Source: Paeniglutamicibacter kerguelensis (GTDB lineage: Bacteria > Actinomycetota > Actinomycetes > Actinomycetales > Micrococcaceae). From it: a DNA stretch of 64,000 bases. A program made the position numbers and the translations under genes. The stretch covers positions 3,968,001 to 4,032,000 of the forward strand of contig NZ_JAGIOF010000001.1 of NCBI RefSeq assembly GCF_017876535.1. Direction: 5' to 3'. The notes beneath the pieces were generated by a model. It had not been told where the DNA came from and searched no databases. It saw only the letters and a program-made list of their open reading frames with translations. Positions 26,776 to 36,240 of the stretch are shown here, in pieces. How positions within the stretch are numbered: position 1 is the stretch's first letter; each line of letters begins with the position of its first letter.

Positions 26776-28081
26776 GGTTCTCTCTTTCCGTTCCGTTCCA
26801 GGGGATGCGCACGGCCAGAACCGTGCCCTCGCCCGGGGCCGACTCGATGTCCAGGGTGCCGTCCAGCAACGCCAGGCGCTCGCGCAGGCCGGCCAGGCCG
26901 AATCCGGTGCCGTCCGCCCGCGGCTCGCGGGGAAGTTCGTCCAGGTCCATGCCCCTGCCGTCGTCGAACACGTCAAGCGTGACGGCGTCGGGCAGGTAGC
27001 CCAGGCTGAGCACCGCGTGCGATGCCCGGGCATGGGAGGCGACGTTGGCCAACCCGCACTGGGCCGCGCGCCACAGCGCGGCGGAGACGGGGGACGGCAG
27101 GGCCGCGGCCGGGCCGTCCTGCTTGAAGACAACCTCGAAGCCCTGGCCCGCCGCCTCCGCCGTGCGTTCGGTGGAGGCGCACAGCCTGCGCAAGCGCCCG
27201 GCCAGTCCCTGGGCCCCCGTCTCCTCGCCGGTGAGGTCGCGAACGAAGTCGCGGGCCTCGGCCAGGTTTTCCGCGGCCGTGGCGCCGATGGTTTCAAGGC
27301 GCTCGGCGGCCGCCGCGGTGTCCCCCGCGGCCAGCGCGGCGCTGGCCGAGCGGGAGACCAGCACGATGCTGGAGAAGCCCTGGGCCAGGGTGTCGTGGAT
27401 TTCGCGGGCCAGCCGGGTGCGTTCGGACAGGGTGCCGGCGCGGTGCTGTTCCTCCGCGAGCGCGGCCCGGGTGGCCCGCAATTCAATGAGCGCGCGGCGC
27501 TGGTTCACGCCCTCGGTGTACAGCGCCCGGTAGGCCATGCCCATGACCACGGCGAAGATCGCGCCGACCACCGGCCCGATCACCTGGGGTGCGCTCAGCG
27601 AGCCCGAGTGGAAGGCGCCGGCGCCGATCACCACGGCGGTCAGCAGGGTCACGGCGATCAGCGAGTGCCGGGGTCCCAGGATGTGCAGGTGCAGGAAGAA
27701 GAGCGGGAACGCCAGCCAGGAGTAGTCGGCATTCAGGTACATCAGCAGCAGCCAGAGCACCACCACCCCGCCGAGCCACCATTTGGCCCATTGCACGGTG
27801 CTTGGAGCACGGCCGCCGAAGTGGCGTTTTTCGGCGATGGTCCCGACCAGGTACAGGGCCGCTAGCAGGCCGGTGAGGATGATCGCCAGCAGCCGCCGGC
27901 CCAGCGATTCCTCGGAGACCATCATGCGGACCAGCCCGACGCCAAGCAGCGCGGCGAAGCCCACGTGGAGCCCCACGCGCAACACCCGAAGCACCAGGTC
28001 CCCGGCCGAGGCCGGCAGCTGGTCGGCATCCGCAAGGGTGTTGCCGGGGCTTGTCAGGTCATCGGGGTTGCTGGTCTTCAC
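26768..28081 (-). CDS. HisKA_3 sensor histidine kinase
   Basis: A 437-residue membrane kinase with about five helices (residues 25-180). The phosphoacceptor His is in REIHDTLAQGFSSI (about 245); the ATPase part has AAQCGLANVASHA in place of a canonical Asn box and FGLAGLRERLALLDG. It overlaps its regulator gene by 8 bases. It differs enough from the other two kinases in this window that it is not a recent copy. Confidence 0.93.
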   Translation of the reverse strand: MKTSNPDDLTSPGNTLADADQLPASAGDLVLRVLRVGLHVGFAALLGVGLVRMMVSEESLGRRLLAIILTGLLAALYLVGTIAEKRHFGGRAPSTVQWAKWWLGGVVVLWLLLMYLNADYSWLAFPLFFLHLHILGPRHSLIAVTLLTAVVIGAGAFHSGSLSAPQVIGPVVGAIFAVVMGMAYRALYTEGVNQRRALIELRATRAALAEEQHRAGTLSERTRLAREIHDTLAQGFSSIVLVSRSASAALAAGDTAAAAERLETIGATAAENLAEARDFVRDLTGEETGAQGLAGRLRRLCASTERTAEAAGQGFEVVFKQDGPAAALPSPVSAALWRAAQCGLANVASHARASHAVLSLGYLPDAVTLDVFDDGRGMDLDELPREPRADGTGFGLAGLRERLALLDGTLDIESAPGEGTVLAVRIPWNGTERENHA

Positions 28082-28363
28082 AGCTCCAGCGTAGCGCCGC
28101 TCCGGTGCTCACCGGATCCACCGAACGGTTGAGTCCGGTTGCAGCAACGACCTGAGTCCTCGGCTCGATCGACACCGTCTGGGCAGTCGCGCTGCCGCAG
28201 GTCGCCCGGTCGGTGGCGTTCGGCATGCGTTCCTGCAGCACACGCACACCGGTTGCCCCATCGCGAGCCGGGATTCGTCCTCATCGACGGCGAACAGAAA
28301 CCGACCGGCCTCGTTGCGGTACTCCCGCCGCAGTACCGGTATCCACGGCCAGGATCGATCTGC

Positions 28364-29233
28364 TCATCGCGGCACCGGCTTGTGACCCCACCCGATGTTC
28401 AGGGGCGCGGTCAGGACGGCGAACGGCCCGTCCGCCGCCCGTTCCCGGATCATCCCGTCGAGGACGTCCCGCACGACTGCCTGTTCCCCCTCCGACACCT
28501 CGCTGAGGATCATTCCGACGACCGGGTTACTGTGGCACATCCACTTCCAGCATGCCGAACCCGAGTCGAATTCGACCCGCTCCCGAAACGAGGTGTCCAC
28601 CTCGACCGCGCCCAGCCCGGCCGTTGTGAGCCGGTCGCGCAGGACGCCCGGATCCGATACCTGGAACTCCAACGGCGGAGGTTCCGGCAGTCCCTCGAAG
28701 GCGGGCACGACGGTACGAAGGGCCGAGATGAAGAACTGCAACGCCTCGAACTCGGTCGGGGACCCGTAGGCCACGATGAGGACCCGACCGCCGGGCTTGG
28801 TCACCCTCACCATTTCACGCAGGGCCAATGGCTGGTCGGGAACCAGCATCACACCGAACTGGGAACCAGTCACGTCATAGGAGTCGTCTGCCACGGTCAA
28901 CGCGTGCGCATCCATGACCCGGGCTTCGGCGTTGTGGAGCTTTTCGGCGCGGATCCGCGCCTGGAACTGCGAGACCATTGCCGGTGCCCAGTCTGTGGCG
29001 AGTACGCTCGCGCCGAGCCGCGCGGCGGCCAGGGCGAGGCCGCCCGGGCCCGCGGCGACGTCCAAGAAAGCCTCCCCGCGGGTGAGCCCGACCAGGCGCA
29101 GTGCCTCGCTCGAGAAGAGCTGCTCCCCGGGTGCCACGAACCTAGCGTACCCGGCCGCGATTTCGTCCCAGGCCGCCGGGGGAGCAATTTCCGCGTGATT
29201 CGCGGAACCGGGTGCCTCATGATTCGTCTTCAT
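28364..29233 (-). CDS. Class I SAM-dependent methyltransferase
   Basis: A 289-residue enzyme of the class I methyltransferase fold. Motif I is FLDVAAGPGGLALAAARLG (about 60-75), followed by an acidic loop (TDWAPAMV) and MDAHALTVADDSYDVTGSQFGVML; the latter is the ubiquinone/menaquinone-type (UbiE-like) order. The C-terminal half (VSDPGVLRDRLTTAGL) is typical of these. It starts at the ATG at 29233. It is the last of a same-strand pair with the LuxR regulator 170 bases upstream, suggesting it may be that regulator's target. Methyl acceptor unknown. Confidence 0.88.
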   Translation of the reverse strand: MKTNHEAPGSANHAEIAPPAAWDEIAAGYARFVAPGEQLFSSEALRLVGLTRGEAFLDVAAGPGGLALAAARLGASVLATDWAPAMVSQFQARIRAEKLHNAEARVMDAHALTVADDSYDVTGSQFGVMLVPDQPLALREMVRVTKPGGRVLIVAYGSPTEFEALQFFISALRTVVPAFEGLPEPPPLEFQVSDPGVLRDRLTTAGLGAVEVDTSFRERVEFDSGSACWKWMCHSNPVVGMILSEVSEGEQAVVRDVLDGMIRERAADGPFAVLTAPLNIGWGHKPVPR

Positions 29234-29402
29234 CGGAGTGTTCCCTTGTATCGGTTGGTTGGGGTACATCAAGCCAACCACCGACCGTGACCGCGCCGCA
29301 TCGGTCAATCTGCGTACTTCTGCGAGTGCGGTATCGGTCAAACTCCCGATGGTGCGGCTGGCCCGGTGGCGCAAGGACGGCTCACAGGCGTGCCGGGAAG
29401 GC

Positions 29403-31019
29403 CTACAGCAGGTGATGCTGGTACGCGTAGGCCGTCGCCGCGGCCCGGGATTCGACCCCGAGTTTGCGCAGGATGCTGCTGACGTGCGTGGCAACGGTCT
29501 TCTCCGACACGAACAACCGCGATGCGATGGCCCGGTTCGTCTTTCCGGTCGCCAGCTGCTGCAGCACCTCCAACTCACGACTGGACAACCCGTCGCCGCG
29601 TACGCGGGAGCGCACTGGCGCGGCGTCCTGGGCGGCCCCCAGTCGGGTGAGTTCGGAGTGTGCGGCGTCCAGTTCCAGGTCGGCTGTCGCCGAATCGCCC
29701 AGGTCCCGGCATGCTCTCCCGATCAGGATACGGGTACGCGCGGCTTCGTACGCCAACTCCAGCTCGACCCATGCTGCCCGGGCTCTGCGCAAGTGCGTCA
29801 GCGCCTGCGCAGGGTCACCCTCGGCGAGTAGCACCGAGCCGGTGGCATACGCGGACACCGCACCGAGGTAGGGGCTGTCCCAGCTGCCGGCTATGGTCGA
29901 GAGCTCATCCGCGCCGGAGCGAGCAGCCTCGATCGCGCCGGAGACCAGCGCGACGTTGACATATGGCCCCAGCAGTCGTGCACGCGCCACCGGATCGGCA
30001 CCGGCTTCTTGAAGACCGCGGCGGAGGGCGGCATAGGCTTCCGCAACGTGGCCCTGGGCGAGCCGCAGCTCCGCCAGCCCGGGTTGCGGCTCGCGTCCCC
30101 AGATGCGCGCCTGCCGGTAGGCCGCCTCGGCCTCGGGTTCCTCGCCGCGCAACCGGTGCAACTCGGCCCGGACGTAGTATGCGGCCCCGAGAACGGGTTC
30201 GCTTCGGGGCCGGGAGAGGCGGTCGCAGGCACGTTGTACCTCGAGGAGCGCCTGCGACCACAATCCCGACAGAAGCATGAGCTCGGCTCGATGGATCAGA
30301 CATTGGCCCCGGTAGAGGACCAGCCCGGGCTGGTCGTCGCACCATCGGCTCAATGCTTCCGTCCACTCTTGGGCCCGCCGGACGTCGAACGCCTCTTGGC
30401 AGCCATCGATCACGGTGCAGTACAGGTCTCCCATTGCCCCCGGGGAGACGACGGCCGGCGAGACGGTCGCCATGGCCTCGTCGAGTAGAGTCATGCCCCC
30501 GGGGATGTCACCGGTGTGGATCAGGCACCGCCCGTGGCCCACCCGGGCGAGCGCCGCCAGCTCCCGGTTGCCGAAACGGTCTCCAAACGAAGCCGCATTA
30601 CTGAATCCGGCTTCGGCACCCGCAGGATCTCCTTGGAACACGCGCCGCAGCGCAGCGGCGTAGACGACGTAGCCCTCTTCGACGCAGTCGATCCCGACAC
30701 TGTCAAGCAGTCGCTCGGCACGATGTATCCAGCCGCCACCACGGGCGAGGTCGCCGTGGTTGAGGAGCACGAACGCCAGCCAGAACGCGCACATGACTGC
30801 TCTCCTCAGGTCTCCCCCACTCTCGTGGGCAAGATACGCACGTTCCCAGCCTGCGACACTCTCGTCCAGCCGGCCCACAAGAAGTGCTGCGGTTGCAAGA
30901 CGCTCCAGATCGGACGCGCCCAGCAAGGATCGCTCGTCGGCAGTCGCAAGTTCAGTGAAGGCGTCAGCCCAGACCCGCTGCTCGAACAGCGCGCGGCCCC
31001 GATCGGCGTGGGATGTCAT
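29403..31019 (-). CDS. TPR-rich LuxR family transcriptional regulator
   Basis: A 538-residue regulator. Residues about 15-450 are helical TPR-like repeats (for example GDLARGGGWIHRAERLL and LHRLRGEEPEAEAAYRQARIWG). A C-terminal LuxR-type helix-turn-helix follows (LSSRELEVLQQLATGKTNRAIASRL, then TVATHVSSILRKLGV). There is no P-loop ATPase, so this is the ATPase-less relative of the large LAL regulators. The ATG at 31019 starts at the family boundary; the frame is open to 31283. It reads toward the methyltransferase gene. Confidence 0.88.
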   Translation of the reverse strand: MTSHADRGRALFEQRVWADAFTELATADERSLLGASDLERLATAALLVGRLDESVAGWERAYLAHESGGDLRRAVMCAFWLAFVLLNHGDLARGGGWIHRAERLLDSVGIDCVEEGYVVYAAALRRVFQGDPAGAEAGFSNAASFGDRFGNRELAALARVGHGRCLIHTGDIPGGMTLLDEAMATVSPAVVSPGAMGDLYCTVIDGCQEAFDVRRAQEWTEALSRWCDDQPGLVLYRGQCLIHRAELMLLSGLWSQALLEVQRACDRLSRPRSEPVLGAAYYVRAELHRLRGEEPEAEAAYRQARIWGREPQPGLAELRLAQGHVAEAYAALRRGLQEAGADPVARARLLGPYVNVALVSGAIEAARSGADELSTIAGSWDSPYLGAVSAYATGSVLLAEGDPAQALTHLRRARAAWVELELAYEAARTRILIGRACRDLGDSATADLELDAAHSELTRLGAAQDAAPVRSRVRGDGLSSRELEVLQQLATGKTNRAIASRLFVSEKTVATHVSSILRKLGVESRAAATAYAYQHHLL

Positions 31020-31341
31020 GCCCCTATTCTGGCCCTCCGTCGTGGGTGCGTCGATCCCCGGCGGCACCCGCTGCAGGCCCGCCATCCTCCGGTCCTGATC
31101 CGCTCCGGCAACCAAAGGGTTCGGTGCGCGCCGCACGGGAACACCGTCATTGCCAGTGGTTTCTGCCCGCAGGATGGCACCGTTCAACTCCATCAGGCAT
31201 GGCACAGACAACACGAAGTGGCCCGTACCCCTGAAACTTCCAGTACCGCACTGATTCTTCAGGTCAAGGTATGCCAACTGCATGCATGCATCCGGCCGTA
31301 TGGGAGTATCCCTATGCTTTCACCTCGCGGAAGCGTGGCAC

Positions 31342-32754
31342 CTACGCCCGGATACCGAACTCGCGGCGCAGCGCGCTAAGAGCGGCGAGGTGGCCGTTCA
31401 TGCCGTGGACGGCCGGACCCGGCGGGGTGGAGCTCGACGCCAGGTAGAGCCCCTTGGCCGGGGTGGCCCACGCGTCGGCCGAGAACACCGGGCGCACCAG
31501 CATGCCGAGCATGTCCGTCATGCCGCCGGAAATGTCCCCGCCCACCAGGTTGGGGTTCTGCGCCTGCAGGCCCGGGGCCGTGACGGCCTCCGAGTATTCG
31601 ACGGTGTCGGTGAAGCCGGGGGCGACGGCCTCCAGCTGCCTGCCGATCGCCGCCGTCATGTCGCTCGGGTCACCGTTCGGTACGTGGCAGTAGGCCCACA
31701 GCACGTGTTTGCCCTCCGGGGCGCGGCTCGGGTCGAAGCGGCTGGGCTGGGAAACGATGACGTAGGGCGCGCCGGATGCGACGGTGCGCGCCCGGCGTTC
31801 CCCGCGGCCGATCTGTGCGGCGGTCCCGCCCAGGTGCACGGTTCCCGCATCGGCAAGTTCGGCGTTGGCCCACGGGACCGGGGCGTTGAGCACGTAGTGG
31901 ACGACGCAGGACCCGGGGGCCCGGCGCGTTCCGGTGAGCCGCTTGGCATACTTCTCCGGCAACCGGGCACCGGCGATCCGCGCCATGGACTCCGGCGAGG
32001 TGTCAAAGAGCACCGTCTTTTCAGGGATCTGCGCCAGGTCCCTGACCTCGGTGTCCAGCTCGATGCTGCCGCCGGCCTCGGTGAACATGTTCGCGAGCGC
32101 GTCGGAGATGGACTGGGATCCGCCGCGCGGGATCGGCCACCCGGCCGAGTGCGCGGCGGCGGCCAGGAAGAGGCCGGCACCGGTTGCCGAGGGCCCGCGT
32201 CCGCCGCCGGCGGTGTGGGCGCCGCAGCCGGCAATCATCGCGGCCGCCAGCTCCCCGGTGCCGAGCCGCGGGACCATGAGTTGGGCCGCGCGCAGCCCGA
32301 AGGCCGCCAGCGCGCCGGGGTGCCTGGGAAGGCGCAGCAGCGGGTGCAGTAGCATGTCCGCCGTGGCTTCCATGCGCTCGGCCACGGGGCCAAGAATCCG
32401 CCGGTAGCCGGGGCCCTCGGCGCCCAGGCCCGCCACCGTCCGGTCCAGGTCGCGCCAGGCGATGCCGGCCCGGCCGTCGGCCAGCGGGTGGGCAAAGGAG
32501 ATCTCCGGGACGGTAAAGTCCACGTGCCGGCGCAACCCGATGCTCTCAAAGAACGGGGAGACCAGGGACATCGGGTGCACCGCCGAGCCGAGGTCGTGCA
32601 CGGCACCGGGGTAGCCGAGTTCCCGGGTCCTCGCGGCGCCTCCGACACCGGGATTCCGCTCGATGAGCCTGACCTCCAGCCCGGCCCGGGCCAGGGTCAG
32701 CGCGGCGGCCAGCCCATTGGGGCCGGCGCCGATGACCGCCGCATCAAACGCCAC
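31342..32754 (-). CDS. FAD-dependent phytoene dehydrogenase-like oxidoreductase
   Basis: A 470-residue amine-oxidase/phytoene-dehydrogenase-like flavoprotein. VIGAGPNGLAAALTLARAG (about 7-25) is the FAD dinucleotide fold, followed by GVGGAARTRE, and the C-terminal end has STPPGPAVHGMNG, the second FAD contact. The GTG at 32754 has GGGAG upstream and overlaps the end of the glycosyltransferase gene by 11 bases. The family includes carotenoid desaturases and retinol saturases; no other carotenoid gene is visible, so the substrate is open. Confidence 0.88.
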   Translation of the reverse strand: MAFDAAVIGAGPNGLAAALTLARAGLEVRLIERNPGVGGAARTRELGYPGAVHDLGSAVHPMSLVSPFFESIGLRRHVDFTVPEISFAHPLADGRAGIAWRDLDRTVAGLGAEGPGYRRILGPVAERMEATADMLLHPLLRLPRHPGALAAFGLRAAQLMVPRLGTGELAAAMIAGCGAHTAGGGRGPSATGAGLFLAAAAHSAGWPIPRGGSQSISDALANMFTEAGGSIELDTEVRDLAQIPEKTVLFDTSPESMARIAGARLPEKYAKRLTGTRRAPGSCVVHYVLNAPVPWANAELADAGTVHLGGTAAQIGRGERRARTVASGAPYVIVSQPSRFDPSRAPEGKHVLWAYCHVPNGDPSDMTAAIGRQLEAVAPGFTDTVEYSEAVTAPGLQAQNPNLVGGDISGGMTDMLGMLVRPVFSADAWATPAKGLYLASSSTPPGPAVHGMNGHLAALSALRREFGIRA

Positions 32755-34183
32755 GGCGTGCTCCCAGGACAAACTTGTCCGGCGCACCGGCAAAGGCGCC
32801 GGCCTGCGGGTCGAACTGCCCCACCCTGCGCACCGGATCCAGTTCCGGCCTGAACATGGATTCACTGACCCGGTACATCAGGTAGCCGGTGGCCACCATG
32901 TGGGCCAGCACGGCCATGACGTAGAAGGAAGCGGGGAACGTGTTGGAAGGCTTGATGTCCGCGGTGGAGGCGTAGAGGTACATCCAGATGGCCCAGAAGT
33001 GCAGCACTTCGAAGAGCTGCCAAATGAGGAAGTCCTTCCACTTGGGCCAGGCCAGGGCGGCCAGCGGGATCAGCCACACCACAAACTGCGGCGAGTAGAC
33101 CTTGTTGAACATGACGAACGACGCCACGATCAGGAACACCAGTTGGCTCAAGCGCGGGGCCACCGGCGCGCGCAACCCCAGGTAGAGGATTGCCGCGCAG
33201 CTGGCCACAAAGAGTCCCATGGCCAGCACGTTGATGGCACTGGCCTCGAGCGTGGCCATGCCCGGGACCACCGCCGCGGTGACGTTCCAGATGTGCCAGA
33301 AGGAGGAGAGCCCGGCGCCGCGGTCCTCGGTGAAGGTGAAGAAGTGCTTCCATGCGTCGAAGTTCACCACCGCGAAGGGCAGGTTGACGGCCGTCCAAGA
33401 CAGGGCCGCCCCGCCCAGGGACACCCACAGCGGCCTGTAGCGCCCGGTGCGGATGGCCAGCACTATCACCGCGCCGAAGAAGAGTATGGGGAAGAGTTTC
33501 ATGGCTGTGCCCAGCCCGATCAGCACCCCGGCCAGGAAGGTGTTTTGGCGCGACCACGCGAGCATCGCCAGGGCCAGGAAGGCCACGGCCCACATGTCCC
33601 AGTTGATGCTTGCGGCCAGGATGATGCCCGGTCCCAGCGCGACCATCGCCGCGTCCCAGGGACGGCGCCCGGCGGTGCGTGCCGTGGCGATCACCACCAC
33701 CATCCAGAGGCCCACCATCAGCAGGAAATTCACGTCGAAGAATGCCAGCGCCCTGTCATACTCCCCCGCGGGGATCAGCGCGGCGGTCAGCGAGGCCACC
33801 ACCGACATGAGCACCGGGTACTCGAACTCGGCCCCCGTGGCGAACGGGGCAAAGGGGTTCTCGGCGAACCCTCGGGCGTGGAAAAGCGCGGTCCAGTCCG
33901 AGTAGCAGGCCCACTCGTAGGAGTTGGTGCCGCCCCAGCCGTTCATGCGGCAGGCGTTCTTCGAGGCCACGGCCAGCAGCGCGGCGACCACCGTGAGGAT
34001 GATCAGCACGCGTTCGACGGTGAAGAAGCCCGGGCTGATGCGCCCGGGGCTCGAATGCCTGCCCAGCGGCCCGCCAATGACCTCGGTGAATTTGCGCAGG
34101 AACGCGTCGCTGCGGCTCGGCACGGTGATGCGCACCGGGCCAACGCGTGGTTTCGGGGGGCCTTGGGTAGGGGTGTGGCTCAT
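32744..34183 (-). CDS. GT87-like integral membrane glycosyltransferase
   Basis: A 479-residue protein with about 10-12 membrane helices, of the DUF2029 / GT87 type that uses polyprenyl-phosphate sugars on the outer face, as mannosyltransferases in actinobacteria. After helix 1 (ERVLIILTVVAALLA), SYEWACYSDW and PFAPFATGAEFEYPVL carry acidic residues in the outer loop where the catalytic Asp/Glu lies. It starts at the ATG at 34183, only 14 bases from an IS982 insertion at 34198. It overlaps the FAD oxidoreductase gene, so they are one transcript. Confidence 0.85.
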   Translation of the reverse strand: MSHTPTQGPPKPRVGPVRITVPSRSDAFLRKFTEVIGGPLGRHSSPGRISPGFFTVERVLIILTVVAALLAVASKNACRMNGWGGTNSYEWACYSDWTALFHARGFAENPFAPFATGAEFEYPVLMSVVASLTAALIPAGEYDRALAFFDVNFLLMVGLWMVVVIATARTAGRRPWDAAMVALGPGIILAASINWDMWAVAFLALAMLAWSRQNTFLAGVLIGLGTAMKLFPILFFGAVIVLAIRTGRYRPLWVSLGGAALSWTAVNLPFAVVNFDAWKHFFTFTEDRGAGLSSFWHIWNVTAAVVPGMATLEASAINVLAMGLFVASCAAILYLGLRAPVAPRLSQLVFLIVASFVMFNKVYSPQFVVWLIPLAALAWPKWKDFLIWQLFEVLHFWAIWMYLYASTADIKPSNTFPASFYVMAVLAHMVATGYLMYRVSESMFRPELDPVRRVGQFDPQAGAFAGAPDKFVLGARRGV

Positions 34184-34193
34184 GGATTTCAGC

Positions 34194-35209
34194 CTAGATG
34201 ATTGATTCCAAGGGGTGACAGCGCAGGCAAGGGTGTCCAGACTCGAATTACTACCCGTATCGACCTTGGACGGTTCCGATGGACAACGACCTGGACACCC
34301 TTGCAACAGCACTGTACGCCTCGACGGACGACTTTTTGAAGGCCAATCCGCAGTTGCTTCCGTGGCGTCCGGCGGTCGGTTTGCAGCCGAGGATCACCGA
34401 CGCGGAACTGGTCACCGTGTCCGTGCTCCAGGCCTTGCTGGGCTTCACCTCGGAACGCCGCTGGCTTCGCCATGCGAGGGCTGACCTCTGCGAATGGTTC
34501 CCACACCTGCCCGAGCAATCCGGCTACAACAAGCGCCTGCGGCACCTGGGAGAAACCCTCCAAGCCGTGATTGCCTACCTGGGCCGGGACACCGGCCTGT
34601 GGGCCGATGGCATCTGGGTGGCCGACTCCACCCCCGTCGAATGCGGGCGCTCCCGCGAGACGGCGCACCGCTCCGAGCTGGCGGGGTTCGCCGAATACGG
34701 GTACTGCGCCTCGCATTCACGCTGGTTCTGGGGCCTGCGCCTGCACCTGTTGTGCACGCTGTCCGGGCTGCCGGTGGGTTTCGCGTTGACCGGCGCGAAG
34801 GCCGACGAACGCGAAACCCTGCTGGGGATCCTGGACTCCATGCCCGCCGGGATCGGGGCCGGGCAAGTGATCCTGGCGGACAAGAACTACTACGGCAGGA
34901 TCTTTGAACAGGACCTGGCCGAGGCCGGCATCGTCCTGGTGCGGCCCACCCGGCAGGGCGAGCGGCGACGACCGGGCAAGGAATTCCTGAAGCCATTGAG
35001 ACAGGTCATCGAGTCAATCAACGACACACTCAAGGGCCAGCTGGACCTCGAATCACAAGGCGGGAGAACCATTGCCGGGGTCACCGTGCGGGTCCTGCAG
35101 CGGATCCTTGCCCTGACCGTGGTGATCTGGAACAACCAAAACACCGGCAGGCATCCGCTGCGCTCGTTGACCGCGTACGACCACTGATCCCTTGGAATCA
35201 ATCATCTAG
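34194..35209 (+). mobile_element. IS982-family insertion sequence
   Basis: The element spans 34198-35205 (1,008 bp) between target copies of CTAG at 34194-34197 and 35206-35209. Its ends are perfect 17-bp inverted repeats, ATGATTGATTCCAAGGG at 34198 and its complement ending at 35205. It carries one transposase. The size, repeat length and short duplication fit the IS982 family. It sits in the row of minus-strand genes between the thioesterase and the glycosyltransferase, 14 bases before the latter's ATG. Intact sequence and ends suggest recent insertion. Confidence 0.9.
34279..35187 (+). CDS. IS982-family transposase
   Basis: A 302-residue DDE transposase. The catalytic triad can be placed at WVADSTPVEC (first Asp), ILADKNYYG (second Asp) and ESINDTLKGQLDLE (Glu, near the end). 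TDAELVTVSVLQALLG near the start is typical of the family. Length fits an intact copy; there is no frameshift. It reads opposite to the surrounding operon. The 80 bases before it and 18 after lie within the element. Confidence 0.92.
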   Translation: MDNDLDTLATALYASTDDFLKANPQLLPWRPAVGLQPRITDAELVTVSVLQALLGFTSERRWLRHARADLCEWFPHLPEQSGYNKRLRHLGETLQAVIAYLGRDTGLWADGIWVADSTPVECGRSRETAHRSELAGFAEYGYCASHSRWFWGLRLHLLCTLSGLPVGFALTGAKADERETLLGILDSMPAGIGAGQVILADKNYYGRIFEQDLAEAGIVLVRPTRQGERRRPGKEFLKPLRQVIESINDTLKGQLDLESQGGRTIAGVTVRVLQRILALTVVIWNNQNTGRHPLRSLTAYDH

Positions 35210-35244
35210 TTGGTCGACCGGCCATAGGCTCCAACCGAACGCCT

Positions 35245-35270
35245 GTGGCGCTGCCCGAGGACGGCGCCAC
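35245..35270 (-). terminator. Hairpin after the thioesterase gene
   Basis: GTGGCGC (35245-35251) pairs with GCGCCAC (35264-35270), 17 bases after the thioesterase stop on the minus strand. If it terminates, the glycosyltransferase operon needs its own promoter, which the insertion sequence would then displace or supply. Confidence 0.55.
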
Positions 35271-35286
35271 AATGTTCCTACGGCGC

Positions 35287-36240
35287 TTAGTACCCTCTCG
35301 CCTTGGCAAAGCGCAGGGGTGCCAGCTCGGCCCGCCTGCGGACCAGGTCCAGTGCGTGTTCATCGAGGCGGATGTCCTCGTCGCTGCGGAGCACCAGTTG
35401 CGGCACCTCGGAAGCGTGTCCCGAGTCGTCCCGGGTGACAAAGATGGTCATGCATTGGGTGGTGTCCCGCCACTGCGTCCCGCTCGGGTCCTTCGCCCGC
35501 ACGTGGACGACGATGTGCATGGAGTGCGGTCCGGTGTGGATCAGCCGGGCCTCGAGTTCGACGATGTCGCCGATGTGGATCGGGGTCAGGAAGTGGATGC
35601 CCCCGGAATAGACGGCCACCGCGTCCTTCCCGCACCAGCCCATGGCACAGGCCCGGGCCACCTCGTCGATCCAGCGCATGACGATCCCGCCGTGCGCGTT
35701 CCCACCCCAGTTCACGTCCGTCGGGGCGGCCAGGAACCTGAAGGTCTCCCGCGGAGTGGTGCCCGCATCCGTGTAGGACTGGCCGAACATGGCATCGCGG
35801 ATCGCGGCCCGCCCGGCAATGCGTTCGGAGGCGTCCGATCCCAGTTGCGCAGTTTCGGCGTCGGCCGGCTCAAAGTGCGGGATCTGCTTGGGTCTGCGGT
35901 CTTCGTCCATCGCGACAAAAACCAGGATGCAGTCCATGGCCGGGCGGAAGATGCGTTCGCGCACGTCGGCGGCGTCGACGGTGACAACCACCTGCATGCT
36001 GCTGCGCCCGGTGTAGACGATGCGTGCGGTGACCTCGATCAGGTCTCCGTTTTCAATGGGCCGTGTGAAGTGCACGTTCCCGACGTATGCGGTCACGCAA
36101 TAGCCGCCGCTGTAGCCGACGGCGCAGGCGTACCCCGCCTTGTCGATCCATTCGAGCACGCGTCCGGCCTGGACCGTGACGCCGTCCTCGGAGACATCGG
36201 TCGGGGCAGCCAGGAAGCGCAGCGTCATCACGTCGTTCAT
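35287..36240 (-). CDS. Double hot-dog acyl-CoA thioesterase
   Basis: A 317-residue protein with two successive hot-dog folds (residues about 5-145 and 160-300), each like the YciA/acyl-CoA hydrolase type: the second has VNWGGNAHGGIVMRWIDEVA, the first EDGVTVQAGRVLEWIDKAGY, and both have H-x-x-P-I (HFTRPIENGD; HFLTPIHIGD). The first repeat has lost the Asn-Trp-Gly core that the second keeps, suggesting one active site and one structural or lid half. It hydrolyses acyl-CoA thioesters in the family. Confidence 0.88.
   Translation of the reverse strand: MNDVMTLRFLAAPTDVSEDGVTVQAGRVLEWIDKAGYACAVGYSGGYCVTAYVGNVHFTRPIENGDLIEVTARIVYTGRSSMQVVVTVDAADVRERIFRPAMDCILVFVAMDEDRRPKQIPHFEPADAETAQLGSDASERIAGRAAIRDAMFGQSYTDAGTTPRETFRFLAAPTDVNWGGNAHGGIVMRWIDEVARACAMGWCGKDAVAVYSGGIHFLTPIHIGDIVELEARLIHTGPHSMHIVVHVRAKDPSGTQWRDTTQCMTIFVTRDDSGHASEVPQLVLRSDEDIRLDEHALDLVRRRAELAPLRFAKARGY

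Noticed and set aside
26776..27486. Upstream extension of the response regulator frame
   Set aside because: It runs out of frame through the kinase gene; the real start is the ATG at 26775.
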